From positions 124,001 to 188,000 of the forward strand of contig JAPYMA010000190.1 in the NCBI GenBank assembly GCA_035041965.1: 64,000 nt of DNA, written 5' to 3'. This stretch comes from Anisakis pegreffii. Lineage: Eukaryota; Nematoda; Chromadorea; Rhabditida; Anisakidae. Position numbers and translations under genes: made by a program. Each line of letters starts with the position of its first letter. Within the stretch, counting starts at the first letter, position 1. Shown here in pieces: positions 1-13,300 of this stretch. The notes beneath the pieces are model-generated. The model had not been told where the DNA came from. It saw nothing but the letters and a program-made list of their open reading frames with translations, and made no database searches.

Positions 1-612
1 CGTCATGTATTCAATACTTGCCTATTTCGCTATTGCAGATCTCTCGTTATGAACATCTTCTCTCTCTTTCAATTCACATTCCTCCGAAACACCAATTCTT
101 TTCAACGTTCATCTTTGCTTGAGCTCAGTTTGACATCTTTATTGCAAAAAATTTCCACGTTAAGCAAATATTGCTTGCAATTGCTTTAATTTCAAAATTT
201 CACATTGTTTTGGCGTCTCTGTTGAATGATTCAATTTTGTTGAATAAGGAGAGAATGCTCCACTGTAAGAAGGCAATACGTTTATATTGCTGAAGCAATT
301 TCATTCTTCTGTCTCATTTTCACAGAATATAAAACATTCGCAGTTGCAGTTGTTTCGATGAATTACTTACTGTAAACGACCTGAACTGACATCAGTTCGA
401 TGATCATTCCTTCTGGCAGTCGCACTTGTATGATTATAACCGTGTAAAGTATAACCGTGTTCTGTAGTGTCGATTCAGTGTGTATGATATTAATTATGTT
501 CATGCATCATACGAACTGTATAAAACTAGTCAGGTGAACCTGAAGCGTGCCGTGCCAATCGAGCGAACAAAATCGGTCTGTTTGTTACATCACACTCGAT
601 CGAACTTTCACA
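1..612. other. 5' flank of the SLC23-like gene, no gene seen
   Basis: I see no convincing exon here. The stretch ends at the start codon of the transporter gene and presumably holds its promoter and 5' untranslated region. No TATA box or known element was recognised. Confidence 0.4.
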
Positions 613-3600
613 ATGAGAAGCGCTAAAGAAGCAAATTCAAAGATGTATTATCGAGCAAGTGATGTCCCAAAATGGAGCGTAGCAATTCTCTTCGGTGCTC
701 AGGTTAATCTGCAAACCATTTTTGTTTCTCGTAAGAAAGTGAATGAGATATGCTCATTTTGAACGTAAATTTGTCATTATTGATAATCAACTTGCTATTT
801 CGTTCGTGTAAAGCTTTAAGTGTGAAACAATTGATGATTCTCGATGGCTGATTCTTATTTCGTTTCGCTTATTAAACTTATTGTTAGTGAACAAATTGAC
901 TTTACGAAACGTTACTGTCGGAAACTGACGATATCGTTTAGAGGCACTCATCTGATTTGAATTTTTCAAGGTAATCGTAAGATTAAGTTGTACGAGTATA
1001 CTCGACATTTTACTCGACAAGATGAAGTTGTACGTATGTAATTGTAACATCAAGTTGTGTGTAAGATTGTTTCATCGCTTCAGCAAATGATGTGTTGTAT
1101 AAGCGGTCTTCTGGTGATGCCATTTGTCGTGAGTGATTTAATTTGTGCAGGATCGCAGTCAGTTGCACTACGAATCAGACTAATATCATCGACATTTGTC
1201 GTTTCTGGCATCGCAACTGTTCTACAAACGACACTCGGATTGAGGTTACGATCCATTCTTGCTTCAAGCGTCCACCTTGTGTCTATCAGTTTATTCGTCA
1301 TCCATGAACTGTTGATTCTGATTAAGAGCATAGTGATCGGTTGACGAAATGAAAGTATGACATTGTTGTTGTGTGAACTTCGAAATATGAAGATCAGTGA
1401 TGTAAATGACTGAAATTAACTACGGAATAAGATTCTTTAAGGTTAGCAATTCTCCAAGGACCATCATTCGCATTTCTGCCACCGCTTATTGCATTCTCAG
1501 ATCTTTCTGAATACCGCTGCACGGCTGGTGAGAATGATTTCATTGAGGAAGAAGAATGGATGCGTCGGATGCAGACGGTTCGAATTCGATATTATAACAG
1601 ATCTTGAATTATACTGTTTCCTTTCTACTGACATTTCTTACTGGAAAACATCAAATTATTTAATATCACTTAGTGACTCGGGACATTGCAGCAATACCGT
1701 TGCTATGAAATGAAATGAAAGGAGAGAAGCTTGAAGTGTATTGAACACAATGGCGTCGTATTTGTTCACAAATTAAGACAGCATGAGCCGTTGTCTGATT
1801 CATCCTTTAACAATAAGACTATTCAGTGTTCCGTCCGTTCTCATTCTTCTGAACATGTTTGATTGAAATTGCGCAAACTACACTAAAGGGACTACATGAA
1901 TACACAACATTTTTAGTGATATGGATCAGCATATCGTTTTTGATCATGCTCAACCTCAAGTAATATTCCATTCACAATCGCAAAATTGTCCGCTAAGAGA
2001 AGTTCCAGTACCTGAACATGCAGTTTGTTGTATCCGCTCCTCTGATGTTCACAAATTGTTCTCTTCAGGTACAAGGCAGCTTGTTCCTAGCATCACTATC
2101 AATTCTGCTCGTTGCTGCAACCGGTTTCGTTGGTCAAATTGCTAAGTTTTTGGGTCCAATTACGATTTGTCCTATTCTGGTTTTACTGACCGTTTCTACA
2201 ACTGAAGTCATCCTTGTTAAAATATCAAGTCACTGGATTTCAATATTGTAAGTCTTCTTAAATGCTTCGAAAGTTTCACATCGATCTCATTGTATTCAGT
2301 TTCTTTTCTGAATTATACACGCGAATTCGTGTTGGAAGCGATTAATAAAGGCTTAAGAGGAGTCAACTCCGCACTTTTTTATCGTCAGAACGTTATGAAA
2401 CTATCAACAACACCGATGAATGAAACGTAAGCTTGTCGTGCGATGGCTCAATTATGGAAAGTAACAAAACCCCGTAACAAACAGCTCAACATTCTGATTT
2501 ATCACATCCGTATCATTTGTGAAAAAAATATTCGAATACAATGATTATAGACAAATTGCAACACTCGTGATTGTCGCTGTTTACTTGGCAGATATCGATG
2601 TGCCATTTCCAGTGTGGACTGCACAAGAGAAGCGATTTAGTTCTACTAAAGCAAGAATATTCGGTTTATTTCCTGTTAGTTTTTCCCTAACTATAAGCTT
2701 GCGCCTCAACGCATATTCTCATTTCAAAGCATTTCTTTACAAACAATTTCTTTTTGTTCATTAGCGAACATGCACTGCTACCAGTGCGATGTGATCAGAG
2801 CGATTCATGGGAATGAAATTGATACTCATATCGTACCAGCGTCGAATAAGCTATTTAAAGTTACTGGAGAATCTGAAGCAAAAAGCAGTTCGAATGACAA
2901 AATGCTTTATTCACATCTTTTACAGTATCTAATATCGATTGGGTTCGTTTGGTTCGTGTGCTTGGTATTGACGTTAACAAATCTTGAGCCATATGAAGGC
3001 GAAGCGAGGGTTGACAAAAATCAGACCATGGCTGTACTGCACAATTCACCATGGTTAAGTGTACCATATCCTGGTGAGAGTTGTTTTGAGTAACTAGCTT
3101 TTCTGGTGCACTACTTTGGAACTTTCGATCAATTTATCGTGCATATCGTCTTCTGTTTAGCTGTACTTACATATTCTTAGAAGAAAAGTGATACTCATAT
3201 GAATTCAAAAGTGAATAACTTCACTGAAGTTGATAAACAGCATCCGTAAAGTGAGAAATGGGAGACGGAATTCGTTTGAATTGTTCAACTTTTCAAAACA
3301 TCTTTTTGTTCAGATGACAATTTGTTTGATGAAGCTTCATAAAAATAAGAACAGGTTTTGAGCTCACTGTTCAGTTCAATTTGATGTCCATATCCTTTTC
3401 TTGAGTTATTTCACGACCAGTAAACTGTGATATGTGATCCATAAGCTACAAAAAACACCAAATGGTGTCAACCAATTCTACTTTACAATTTGAAAGTGCA
3501 TACGAAAATTGCATCCGAATTCTGAAGTCAGCAACGTTCCCAAATTTCGGATTAAAGGTCAATTTGGCATGCCACGTGTTAGTCTTGGGTTGACATTCGG

Positions 3601-6006
3601 CTTTCTCGCATCATGTGTCGCATGCGTTATCGAAACACTCGGATCCTATGCGACGATCGCTCGTGTGTCCCAAGAATCCACCGCACCATCATCATCCATT
3701 AACCGAGGCATCCTGATCGAGGGTGAGCGCGTTTCGTATCGATATCCGATAATCCTTTTATCTGATCACCTAATAAGTGAATTAATGAAAGCAATTTTAG
3801 TACAGTACATATTGATTGTAGGCATTGGATGTTGTTTATCAGCTGTGATGGGAACATGTGTGGGAGTCACTACTTTCACTGAAAATGTTGCGCTAGTTTC
3901 TGTTACAAAGGTATTTTTCGAATTTACTTCAGTGACAGACAATTTCAACTCTTTAAGATTTCTGAATTCAGAACTCACATCATGAACAATTGCGAAAATG
4001 AAAGCACTTGTTCCATGCGTATTTCGTAAAATTTCGCCTGCCACACCTTGACATGACAGATTCCGTTTTCGCGATGCAAAATAAATTCATCCAATTGTCA
4101 TATGATAGTTGTTCTTCCATCGAATTTATAGGTTCAGAGGAATCTAGGCAGTTGTTTTGCAACAGTCAGTTCAAGTTGTTTTAAGGTTGCAAGTCGGTTC
4201 ACAATGACACTCGCTGGTTGTATGCTCATCATCCTGGGTATTTTTGCAAAAGTCGGTGCACTGTTGGCCACCATTCCAAGCGCTTGTATTGGTGCTGTGT
4301 TATTGGTTGGTATGAGTATGATACTCGGTGTTGGATTAGCGTGTTTAGAGGTTGGTGTCGTATGCTTCCGTTCCAGTTTTTTGCGAGCATGTTTCGTTCT
4401 CCTTCTTCAACCATTCTATCCGTTCCATTCATGTACTTTTCATTTGATAACGTTCCGTTCCTGAAATGAAAATTTTTTGACTGTTTTCTTCCATGCGAAG
4501 AACGATTGTTCTCAGTTTCGTGCCATTTCGTTGCAACGTAGAGCAAATTTTTTCCTCACCATACCAGTTTGCTTATAGCTTGGAATTTAGATTCTGAAGT
4601 TTACAGTGATAAGGAGTATGGAGTAAAATCATTTGAAAGATTAATTGAATTGTTAGTCGAAAGATCAGAATGATTAACACGATGCGTTATTTGTCCATGT
4701 CAATGCATATATCAAAATGAACAATTTGAAAAGACAAAAAAAAAACGCAGTTATTTGCATTTCTGAAGAACTTCTTCAAAAACTCCGTTTCATCACCAAC
4801 GCTGTCGATTTTATTCCGTTGTGTTCTTGAGCTTTCAAACCATCCAATAAATCCGTTACGAATAGAAACAAACACTGACTGTTGTAGTTCAAGGAATCAG
4901 TGATTGAAGCAACAAACATTGAATCAGTGAATGTTATATTAGCAAGCGATTGAAGTAATCCACATTACATCACATATACACAGTCGTGTTGAATATATGA
5001 AAAACAATGCGATTATTTGAATTGAATGGACACGATGTGAATCATCAGTATGATTCGGAATGAAAATAAATATTGAAATAATTGATCATATGCGAACATT
5101 GCAAATGATTCCGTTATTACCTAAATATTGAACAAAACACTCGAGTGTAACAAGCCGTAATGTAAACTTGTTCTAACTTCCAGCATTATTACAACTAATG
5201 ACAACAAAATGAAATGAGTTTTTGCATTTACAGTCGGTTGATTTGAAGATATCGCGCAACTTAACAATCATGGGTTTTTCGGTTCTGATAGGAATTCTCG
5301 TTCCGCAATATTTCAAGCAACATCCACCTGCCACTGGTTAGCAAATGTTTTTGTCCGAATTATTTTTTGATTGAAGCAGAAGAGGATGTCTGAAAATCTG
5401 CTCATGGAATGTTTTAGGTTCCGTAGAGTTGGATCAGGTATTGCAGATTCTGTTGACCATACCTATGTTTGTTGGAGGCATCATAGCGTTCTTTCTTGAC
5501 AATACAGTCGGAGGTAAACGTTGCTTTTTTTGGGATATCTTTCCAAACTTATCTGATATTATTATCATGAGTCGTGTCTATTCATTCGACTTCAATCTGC
5601 AAACATTTACTTTCTTCCCAAAACAGAACTGAGACATTTTGGTGACGGTCCATACGTTCCTGAACTACCACAACGTCCGGTGCAAAGGCGTCCTCAATCA
5701 TACTCACGCTCACAATGTAATTGCTATGAATATGAAGGTTTCTCTTGAGTTACTGTTGAACTGTTAGTGACTTACAGTTGACTTACAGGAGCGAGCGAAT
5801 CGCAAAGAGGATTGAAAAAAAGAATTACTGAATCAGATTCGCACTATTCTAATGGATATTGTTTCCCGGATATCATTAATAGGTAAGTTTCGGTGGAAAC
5901 ATTTCAGAGCAAGTTTGTTTCATGAAACATACACCGCTTTTGCGCATCGTTATCAGAGTGTGTCTATCTATTCGTATCGTGTTTTAGGTTGCTAAGTGGA
6001 CAATAG
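613..6006 (+). CDS. SLC23 / nucleobase-ascorbate transporter family permease
   Basis: This is a polytopic plasma-membrane permease of the SLC23 (NAT/NCS2) family, which moves nucleobases or ascorbate with cations. Proposed exons are 613-702, 1084-1310, 1501-1577, 2069-2247, 2551-2674, 2926-3073, 3558-3722, 3822-3910, 4186-4350, 5234-5336, 5418-5513, 5627-5737, 5789-5882 and 5988-6006; from exon 3 on all phases agree. The product is about 555-561 residues, the usual size. Family landmarks in order are the TM1 segment GAQQMM (QH is usual), a ...[18 protein letters not shown] segment, [39 protein letters not shown], the NAT signature [26 protein letters not shown] and [16 protein letters not shown]. 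In exon 2 the frame is uncertain near 1247-1252 (see findings). The signature glycine is replaced by alanine. An AATAAA lies at 6219. Substrate cannot be told from sequence. Confidence 0.88.
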
Positions 6007-7296
6007 CGCGCTATGTCGCACTTTCACTAGTTAGCGGGATAACTATTTCGCTAGTAGCAGAGTAACTATTCCGCTATTTTGCCAATTCACTTTCAAAGAG
6101 CCAAAAACAACGAACAAATCAAAATTGCCCAGAAAATAATGGAAGAAAGTGTTTGACCTAACATATTTATCTCGAATGAGAACATCATTCGTTTATTCCT
6201 TTCACCGTGGATAATTACAATAAATTTCATCAAGCTAATTCCATCAGTTTAACGAATTGATAACACAAAGTAATCATTTCTTAAATCCAGAAAAGTTTAA
6301 TACGACAAATCAAAACGAAGATATAGCAATAAATTTGGATTAGCGTAAAGTACAAGGTTCATGTGAGAGTATGTACAAGGACAACTGATGAAAAGATAAT
6401 TCCATAAGTTCAAAAGTTGAAACAACATTTCTCCACTGTTAATGATTCGGAGTTAAACAGTCAAACATTTTATAAATTTTATCACTGGTTGAACAAAAGT
6501 CAGAAGTTTTTAAGGTACAGTACGATTGATTCGCTCGGAGACTGAAAAAAAAAAATCCACCGAATTGGGACAGCAACAAAATTGCTGTTGAACATTCCAG
6601 TAATGCATTCATTTCGGCAACGAAATGCGCTTCTTTTTAGTGTTTTGAGATGCCTTCGTTGCACCATTCACTTATCAGTCTTCGAAAAACATGTGTGATG
6701 ATTGCGAATCACATCAAATATAAGGTGAACAATGAAATTATTGATGGATTTTACAGGATGCTGCTATCTTGGCCGTTATTAACCCATTTGCCGTTTTTGC
6801 CTTCGTCACGAACGCTTCAGCAATCGCTGAATAAATCGCCTCAGTCAGCTGCAATAACAGAAACAGCGTAACAATAGCACAAATATGATTAAATGTAAAT
6901 AAAAGTATTTTCGGGTTTAAATATACAATAAATGAACGCAATCGAAAGTGTTAATCGGCATCCAATCGCTCTTTTAAATCGTTGAAAGCTGATCAGTTTG
7001 CTCAATGATTCGGCTCTAACGACCTTTGTTACGTGCTACTGGTGAGAATAATTTGCCTCTGATTCAGTGGTTTACAGTTGATTTCAAACCACTACAATGC
7101 TAACTAACAGTGACATTCCATCATCGCACCATGCCCCATTATCGATTCTCATGAAAATTTGACAAGTGACCAATCGGAACATCGCAAAAACTTTTCGTCG
7201 GAATTTTAGCCGAAGGATGTTTTAAAGTCCCTTAGTTACCTCCTGTTTTCCGAGTTGTTGGTAGTAAACGCTGAATTGAGAAATGAGTTGGTGATT
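6007..7296. other. intergenic, 3' flanks of two convergent genes
   Basis: This holds the 3' flank of the transporter, with AATAAA at 6219-6224, and that of the Ly6-type gene on the other strand. A stretch at 6003-6085 is rich in AGCG/CGCTA words like those at 49,880 and 50,820, possibly an old transposon relic. A possible micro-ORF at 6650-6834 (+) could be read as 50 codons with one hydrophobic segment, but its intron (6725-6756) would be only 32 bases, so I do not call it. Confidence 0.4.
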
Positions 7297-8601
7297 TCAA
7301 AAAACGGATAATATTTGCCAATGATCAACGAACATGTTTACGTGAAGTAAAATGAGCGCAAAAAATAGCGCAATAAGTGAGTTCTCGTTGAAATGATTCG
7401 ATGAAGAATTGCAAAAGCTTCGTGTACAAAGGCACGTTTCAGTCACTGTTCCATCTATTTGCTTATCACGTTGTCTTTGGATATCACATTTAGCAAGCTC
7501 AGTCTAAAAATTTATCCATCAAAAATGTTTTTAATAGTCAATTTTCGGAGAAAATTTTCGCACAGTCATATTATCGTAGACATATGATCGACATTTTGAT
7601 CTAGCAGACTCACTGATGTTCGGCCAATATATCATATCGTCTGGACTTTAGAGTTTTTCATCGATAATTGTTAACGAAATTTTCTAAATGAAACAGTACG
7701 AAGAATCATGTTATGAATATGTCTGAAGTGAATTCAATAGAAATAAATCAAATATATTAAACAGTGAAGTTGGTTGACGAAAATCTAGCTGAATAACTAA
7801 CCGAAGTTGAAGGAAAATTAATTTGGGATAACTGAGGGTATACAGAAGTGACACAACCACGTAATACGATACGCATATCTGAAAATAGGAATAATTTAAC
7901 TTCCTTACTACCTCTCTGAAAAAAACTGTTGCAACTTTCAGTTCTCCGAAGCATCGTCAGCCGATAATAAGGGAATTTGATTTGAAAAACAATTTTCTTC
8001 CAGTGCATATGATGCAATTGATTGCTTCATTAGAAAATTCGAATGCTTTTATCTGCACAATTTGAATACGACTCAAGCATGCTTTTTAGACGATAGTAGT
8101 ATAAGCTGATTCGGGTACTTTAAATAGCTTTCACAAGATGCTTCTACCAATTCGAAGGCATTATATTAAAATCACACAGCTGCACAACTGACAAATACAA
8201 TACAGACGCAAACGTGCCAAACGAACCACGAATGATTTTACGTACTATTGAATTTGTTTCTCGATCAAACGATAAATCTTTCAATTTGATGACAAATAAT
8301 TTTGAAATTGAATGATTAGAAAATGCGACAATGTCGACGATTAGAGAAATGGCCGAATTTGTTGTTTAAATTGAACTGAATTGATATTCAAAAATACCTT
8401 TGTTTCTCGAGACAACCTTGAGACATGCTGAGGGACATGGCTCAACAAAGGCATTGATAAACTGGAAAGGGTCATCACAGGAGTCCGATAAGATGCTACT
8501 CGGGATATTCACAGAGTTTTGAATTATACGTCTCGAGATATCTGACATATTGCTCGACATACACGAATAACACAGAATACCAGTACGGTTCATCCCATGT
8601 G
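7297..8601 (-). CDS. Ly6/uPAR three-finger domain protein, probably GPI-anchored (5' exon unresolved)
   Basis: Three joined exons on the minus strand (8601-8398, 7878-7802, 7503-7297) give a small extracellular protein. It starts its domain with LCYSCMSS and ends it with CLCTRSFCNSSS, followed by a hydrophobic tail (LIALFFALILLHVNMFV) just before the stop. Ten cysteines are present in the Ly6/uPAR order (CxxC, ...DSCDDPF, EPCPSACLK, LRGC, AKC, CLC, CN), and the closing CN and the hydrophobic tail are the family's hallmarks of a three-finger fold and GPI anchoring at the cell surface. Splice phases agree between the three exons. The signal-peptide exon must end in phase 1 upstream of 8601. A hydrophobic stretch near 9090-9150 is a candidate, but neither frame fits well. 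The partner or ligand is unknown. Confidence 0.75.
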
Positions 8602-8649
8602 CTGCAAAAAAAAAGAGTGCAATCAATGATTTATTTTCAATACTGGCAT

Positions 8650-10387
8650 GATCATAATCAGAATCCTCCCCTGACGATTATTCTCCAGTGTTTCTTGAAT
8701 TGAACCAATTTTAAGTGGAATGATGTTATTTCAGAACTCGAATAGAAATAATAACAATTTGTCAATGATAACATCCAGTTGCACACCAAGTTTAAAAACA
8801 CAGCGAAAGGAGTTTTTTTCTCTTTTGAACGAAGATAAAAGGATTGTGCATCATTGAAGGGATTATTAATAGATTCGTCAGAAATTACGCGAAAACGATA
8901 GAATTTAGGCGGTTATATTGGAAAGATTGGATTTCGAACATGGGTTTGCATCAAATTGTGCGCGTACCATTGCTGAGCTCCGGCGAAAAAATAACTGCAA
9001 TGAGCAATAATGGATTGATGATTTGAATTGTAAGAAGTCTCGAAAAGGCGAAGAAAACATTGTGCATGTGATAGATACGAATCATTAATGCAGCAGTTTA
9101 CTGATGAGTTGAGTAGTGCAAATAGTACAATAACAATAAATGCACATGAATTGACAGTATCAGCAGAGGAATTGTTTAAATCCGATTCGGTGATGTTTAC
9201 AGAGTGAACAACCCTCGAGTGATCACATAACCCACGTATCATTTACTCTGTTATTTGTTGACACCCATTATTTGTATTGTGTTCACATGTGTATGTGCAT
9301 CGTCCATTCATTTTGCCGAGACATTTCGTGTTTGCATTCATGTCAGTAGTTGTGAATGTCAAACTTGCCGTTTCCTAATGCCAAGGATGGCGATGAAAGT
9401 TCGGTGAATTTTGCCAGTAATCAATCTATACGACCATCATGAAAGTGCACAGCAAAACAATAACTTCTCGTGACACAATGACTGCTGAATGGATAGGCGT
9501 GCAATTGATACTCATTGAAGTCAAACAATTCAAATCCGCATATTTTGGACCATAAGCATGATTTCTGGCTTAAGTTTAGGCTACACAAGTTTCGCAGTTG
9601 ATGCCAGCATTTCAGTTCATTCAACGTAGATATTACGCGTATTTCTTCAGCATTTCTTCATAATAAATCATCGTCAGTTTACAGTCAGCGCTGTAGCAAT
9701 GCTGGATTCTGGAACGTACGGTTCAAACGTAAGGAGATATCAGCAGACGACTGAAGACTTTACTTATACGACAAAATTTTGATCTGTTTTACCATTTGGG
9801 ATGCATGGTTTCCTATGGAAGCTGCTTTCATTTCTGTATCATTTCCAATGGCAATCCGTTGGTTGTTTCATGACCGACTAGAGGCTTCACCAAGCTACTG
9901 ATTGACGTTTACAAAATGTAAAAGCATCATGCATAGTCAAAAAATGGAGTACATAAATTTGCCATGTCTTCTCAAAGAAGGAGAAATATCCAAAATTTTG
10001 GAAACATATCAACTAAACGTAAATTTTCAGAAATAAAGCAACGCAGTTCTGACGTTGACGAATGATGCGTCTATGCAGCATGTAAACAATTTTATTTAGA
10101 AATTCTAAAAAATTATTTTTCTCTGCTTCTTATTTGCTTGGAAATGGATATTTTATCAATCTGAAACGAATCAAAAAATGAATGCCACGAAAAAATTTGA
10201 TTCAGTTGCTGAGAGAAATTGGTCTGTCGACTCAACATGATTCATGTTGGTTCCATAAATTTTCACGCTTTATTATCAAAACGCACCTTTTGTTTCAGTT
10301 TTCTTCAGCCATATAAAAGCACAATCGTACGAAATTCTTCTGATAGATCAAGCATTCGAGCTCCTATCACCTCGCTCAATTACGACG
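8650..10387. other. region between divergent genes, no confident gene
   Basis: It should contain the missing 5' exon and promoter of the Ly6-type gene (minus) and the promoter of the lectin gene (plus). I see no other exon with conserved features. Confidence 0.35.
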
Positions 10388-13300
10388 ATGCGTGTAATTC
10401 TTCTCTTAACGATAATCGTTCAATCCTCAGTCGCCTCTAATGGTTACTTTAAATCAACGATTGTGAATTATTTACACAATTTCATAAAATGAGATCATCC
10501 CCTGAAATGAAACTACTTATAGATCGGCAACAGTCGGTATTTCCCTAATAACAGTTATCTGTGCGACCCTAAAATTTACCGATGACTGTCCTATTCAGTT
10601 CAGTTCAGTTCACTTCAAATTCTTCATCATTCATTCGCTCCCCACTGCAACAGGCGAAACATTAGTCATCCAAAATTCACTCCCGTTATTTTGGTTTCTT
10701 AGTAGCATTCAATTCTGGATGTTTGGATTCCACAGATCATTCAAATGCATATTTCAGGGTGTGGGACATGGAAATTCTTCGAAGGTTTTTGTTACAAGGT
10801 TAGCTTTTCATTTTCAATCGTGTGAAATGTGACGATCACTTTTTTTAAACATCGTAGCCATCTAGTCGACGTCTTCCCCACTGAAAGCCTAATGTTTTGG
10901 CAATGAAGCATAAGTGATGATTTAATTTGCATCAGCTAGATGTAAATATGTTCCGCGAGATGACATATAGCGAAAGACTCCCAACCAAAAAATAGTTTGT
11001 TTCAAGTGCTCCCTCCACATTGAAATGGATCTTAAAATCTATGATATCAACAAACAATGAAGTTGACGGCATTGTGAAGCGCTCGGGAAATCCTTCATGA
11101 AATGGAGTTTCCAATAAAATGAGAAAAAACAAGCGCCGGGGTAAGGATTGAGAAATGCTCATGAAATGGATGATTCACCAATTTCAACGGTTGTTATTTC
11201 AGGCGTTTGCACAGCAGCCAATAACTTGGGATGAAGCAGAATCAAACTGCAGATTAGAAGATTCGCATCTAGCATCAGTACATTCAGTCCAGGAGAATAA
11301 ATTAGTTTATGGTATCACTCCAATTTTTTCATTTGATTGCTTTCGAAATTCTGTTCGGAATCTCTTTCACTTTATCATTTCATTGACTTCAATTGAAGTT
11401 CATTACAATTTGGCGGAATTCAGACTGTTATATGGAGCTGTGCATTAGGAAATCATTCAATTAATTAGAATCGAAAACTTCTCTTTTCATCATTCAATGA
11501 GAAGTCGTCTTTAAATACTCATTCAAATCGACCAAATTGCACCTCATCAAAAGTGCCAAAACTACACAAATTGTTTTTTAACGAAGAAAATTGAATGTTA
11601 TTCTCACCAGATTTGATACGTGAGCTAGCTGGAGGAAAAGTATCAACTTATTGGATCGGTTTATCGAAAAAAAGAGATAGATGGTTCTGGAGTGACAATT
11701 CGGCGGTGAGAAACACGTAAATTCATTGTCGATAAAATTGAAATTAATTTCCTAAATTGCATTTAACTTCGCATTTCTTATTAGGACATCACAGTTGCGT
11801 TTACACTCTGCTAACTGCTAAGTATTTTGTTCGCTTCCTTTTTGGTTTTCCCAGAGCTTTATGCATACAATTCTGACACCAAATATCGACTCAGAGTGGA
11901 GAACTTTCAAATTCAGGTTGACTACTTACATCCATCCTGGCTAGAGTCAACTGCTAGCAAGCGCTCCAGTTCAAATGCAACACAACGCCTACAATGCAGC
12001 TACAAGATTGACAGAGCATCATGGTGTTTCTGGGCAACAGATAACAGAGTATTCAGATACAGCAAACCAAAGGCACACTTCTACATTTGCAAAAAAGCCG
12101 CCCAACCGGAAACAGAACCAGAGAAGCCTGCTGAACCACAACCTGCATCTCCAAAAACCAAACCTGCCCCAGAGAAACCCGTTGAGCCTGAAACAGAACC
12201 ACAAAAACCTGCTGAACCACAACCTGCACCTGCAGAAACCAAACCTGCACCACAAAAACCCGTTGAACCCAAAACCGAACCAAAGGTGCCTGCTGAACCA
12301 CAACCTGCACCTCCCAAAGCCGAACCTGCCTCGCAGGAACCCGTTGAACCTGAAACCGAACCACAAAAACCTGCTGAACCGCAACCTGCATCTCCAAAAA
12401 CCAAACCTGCCCCAGAAAAACCCGTTGAACCTGAAACAGAACCACAAAAACCTGCTGAACCACAACCTGCACCTGTAAATACCAAACCTGCATCACAGAA
12501 ACCCGTTGAACCCAAATCCGAACCACGGGTGCCTGCTGTACCACAACCTGCACCTCCCAAAGCCGAACCTGCCCCGCAGGAACCCGTTGAACCCGAAACC
12601 GAACCACAAAAACCTGCTGAACCACAACCTGCACCTACAAAAACCAAACCTGCATCACAGGAACCTCAGGAACCTGTTCAGCCTGAACCTGCGGAATCTG
12701 GGCCTTCAGAATCTGAGCCAAAGAAACCTTCAGGTTAGTTCAAGTTCAAAATTGATGTATGCATTGCTTTCATTGCATATATTTGAAAACGATGGAATTT
12801 TTGCACACTTCAAATCCTTTTGCATCCGTTTTCACTGAATTACTTATTGATGTCATGATTGCCATTAACGTCACCAATGATTTTGCAGCATGACATTGGC
12901 GTTACTGCTAAAACAGTTATTTTCGCTGAGGCGTAACTTGTTCAGTATTGATGGTGGTTTTCATAAGATTTCTTATTGCTAAACGTTCCATGAGATTATG
13001 AGAACTGATCGTGAAGCCATTAAGTTGACCTCATAGTGAGGAAGTGTAGGCTGACTGGTATGTCACAAAGCCTTACGGAAAAAATGTTAACGAACAGTTG
13101 CAGGGAACAGATCATTTTCAGCATATTGTAATGAAACTTTCTACACACTGTGAGAATCCTTTATAAATATAACACGTTTTTGTTGTTCGCGCAATGAAAC
13201 AATACAAGCTCTTAAAGATCCTTCATGGTATTTGTAGCTATCAATGCTATTTGCAGCTCATTAGGAGGCAGTTCAATGAATTCTTATAATACAGACAATT

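Noticed and set aside
6650..6834. Possible 50-codon gene with a hydrophobic end
   Set aside because: Would need a 32-base intron, has no homologue that I know, and the opposite strand is equally open.
12019..12647. Long antisense frames opposite the Pro/Glu repeat (for example 12081-12647, minus)
   Set aside because: The 81-bp codon-multiple repeat keeps other frames open by necessity; only the plus-strand frame joins to lectin-domain exons.
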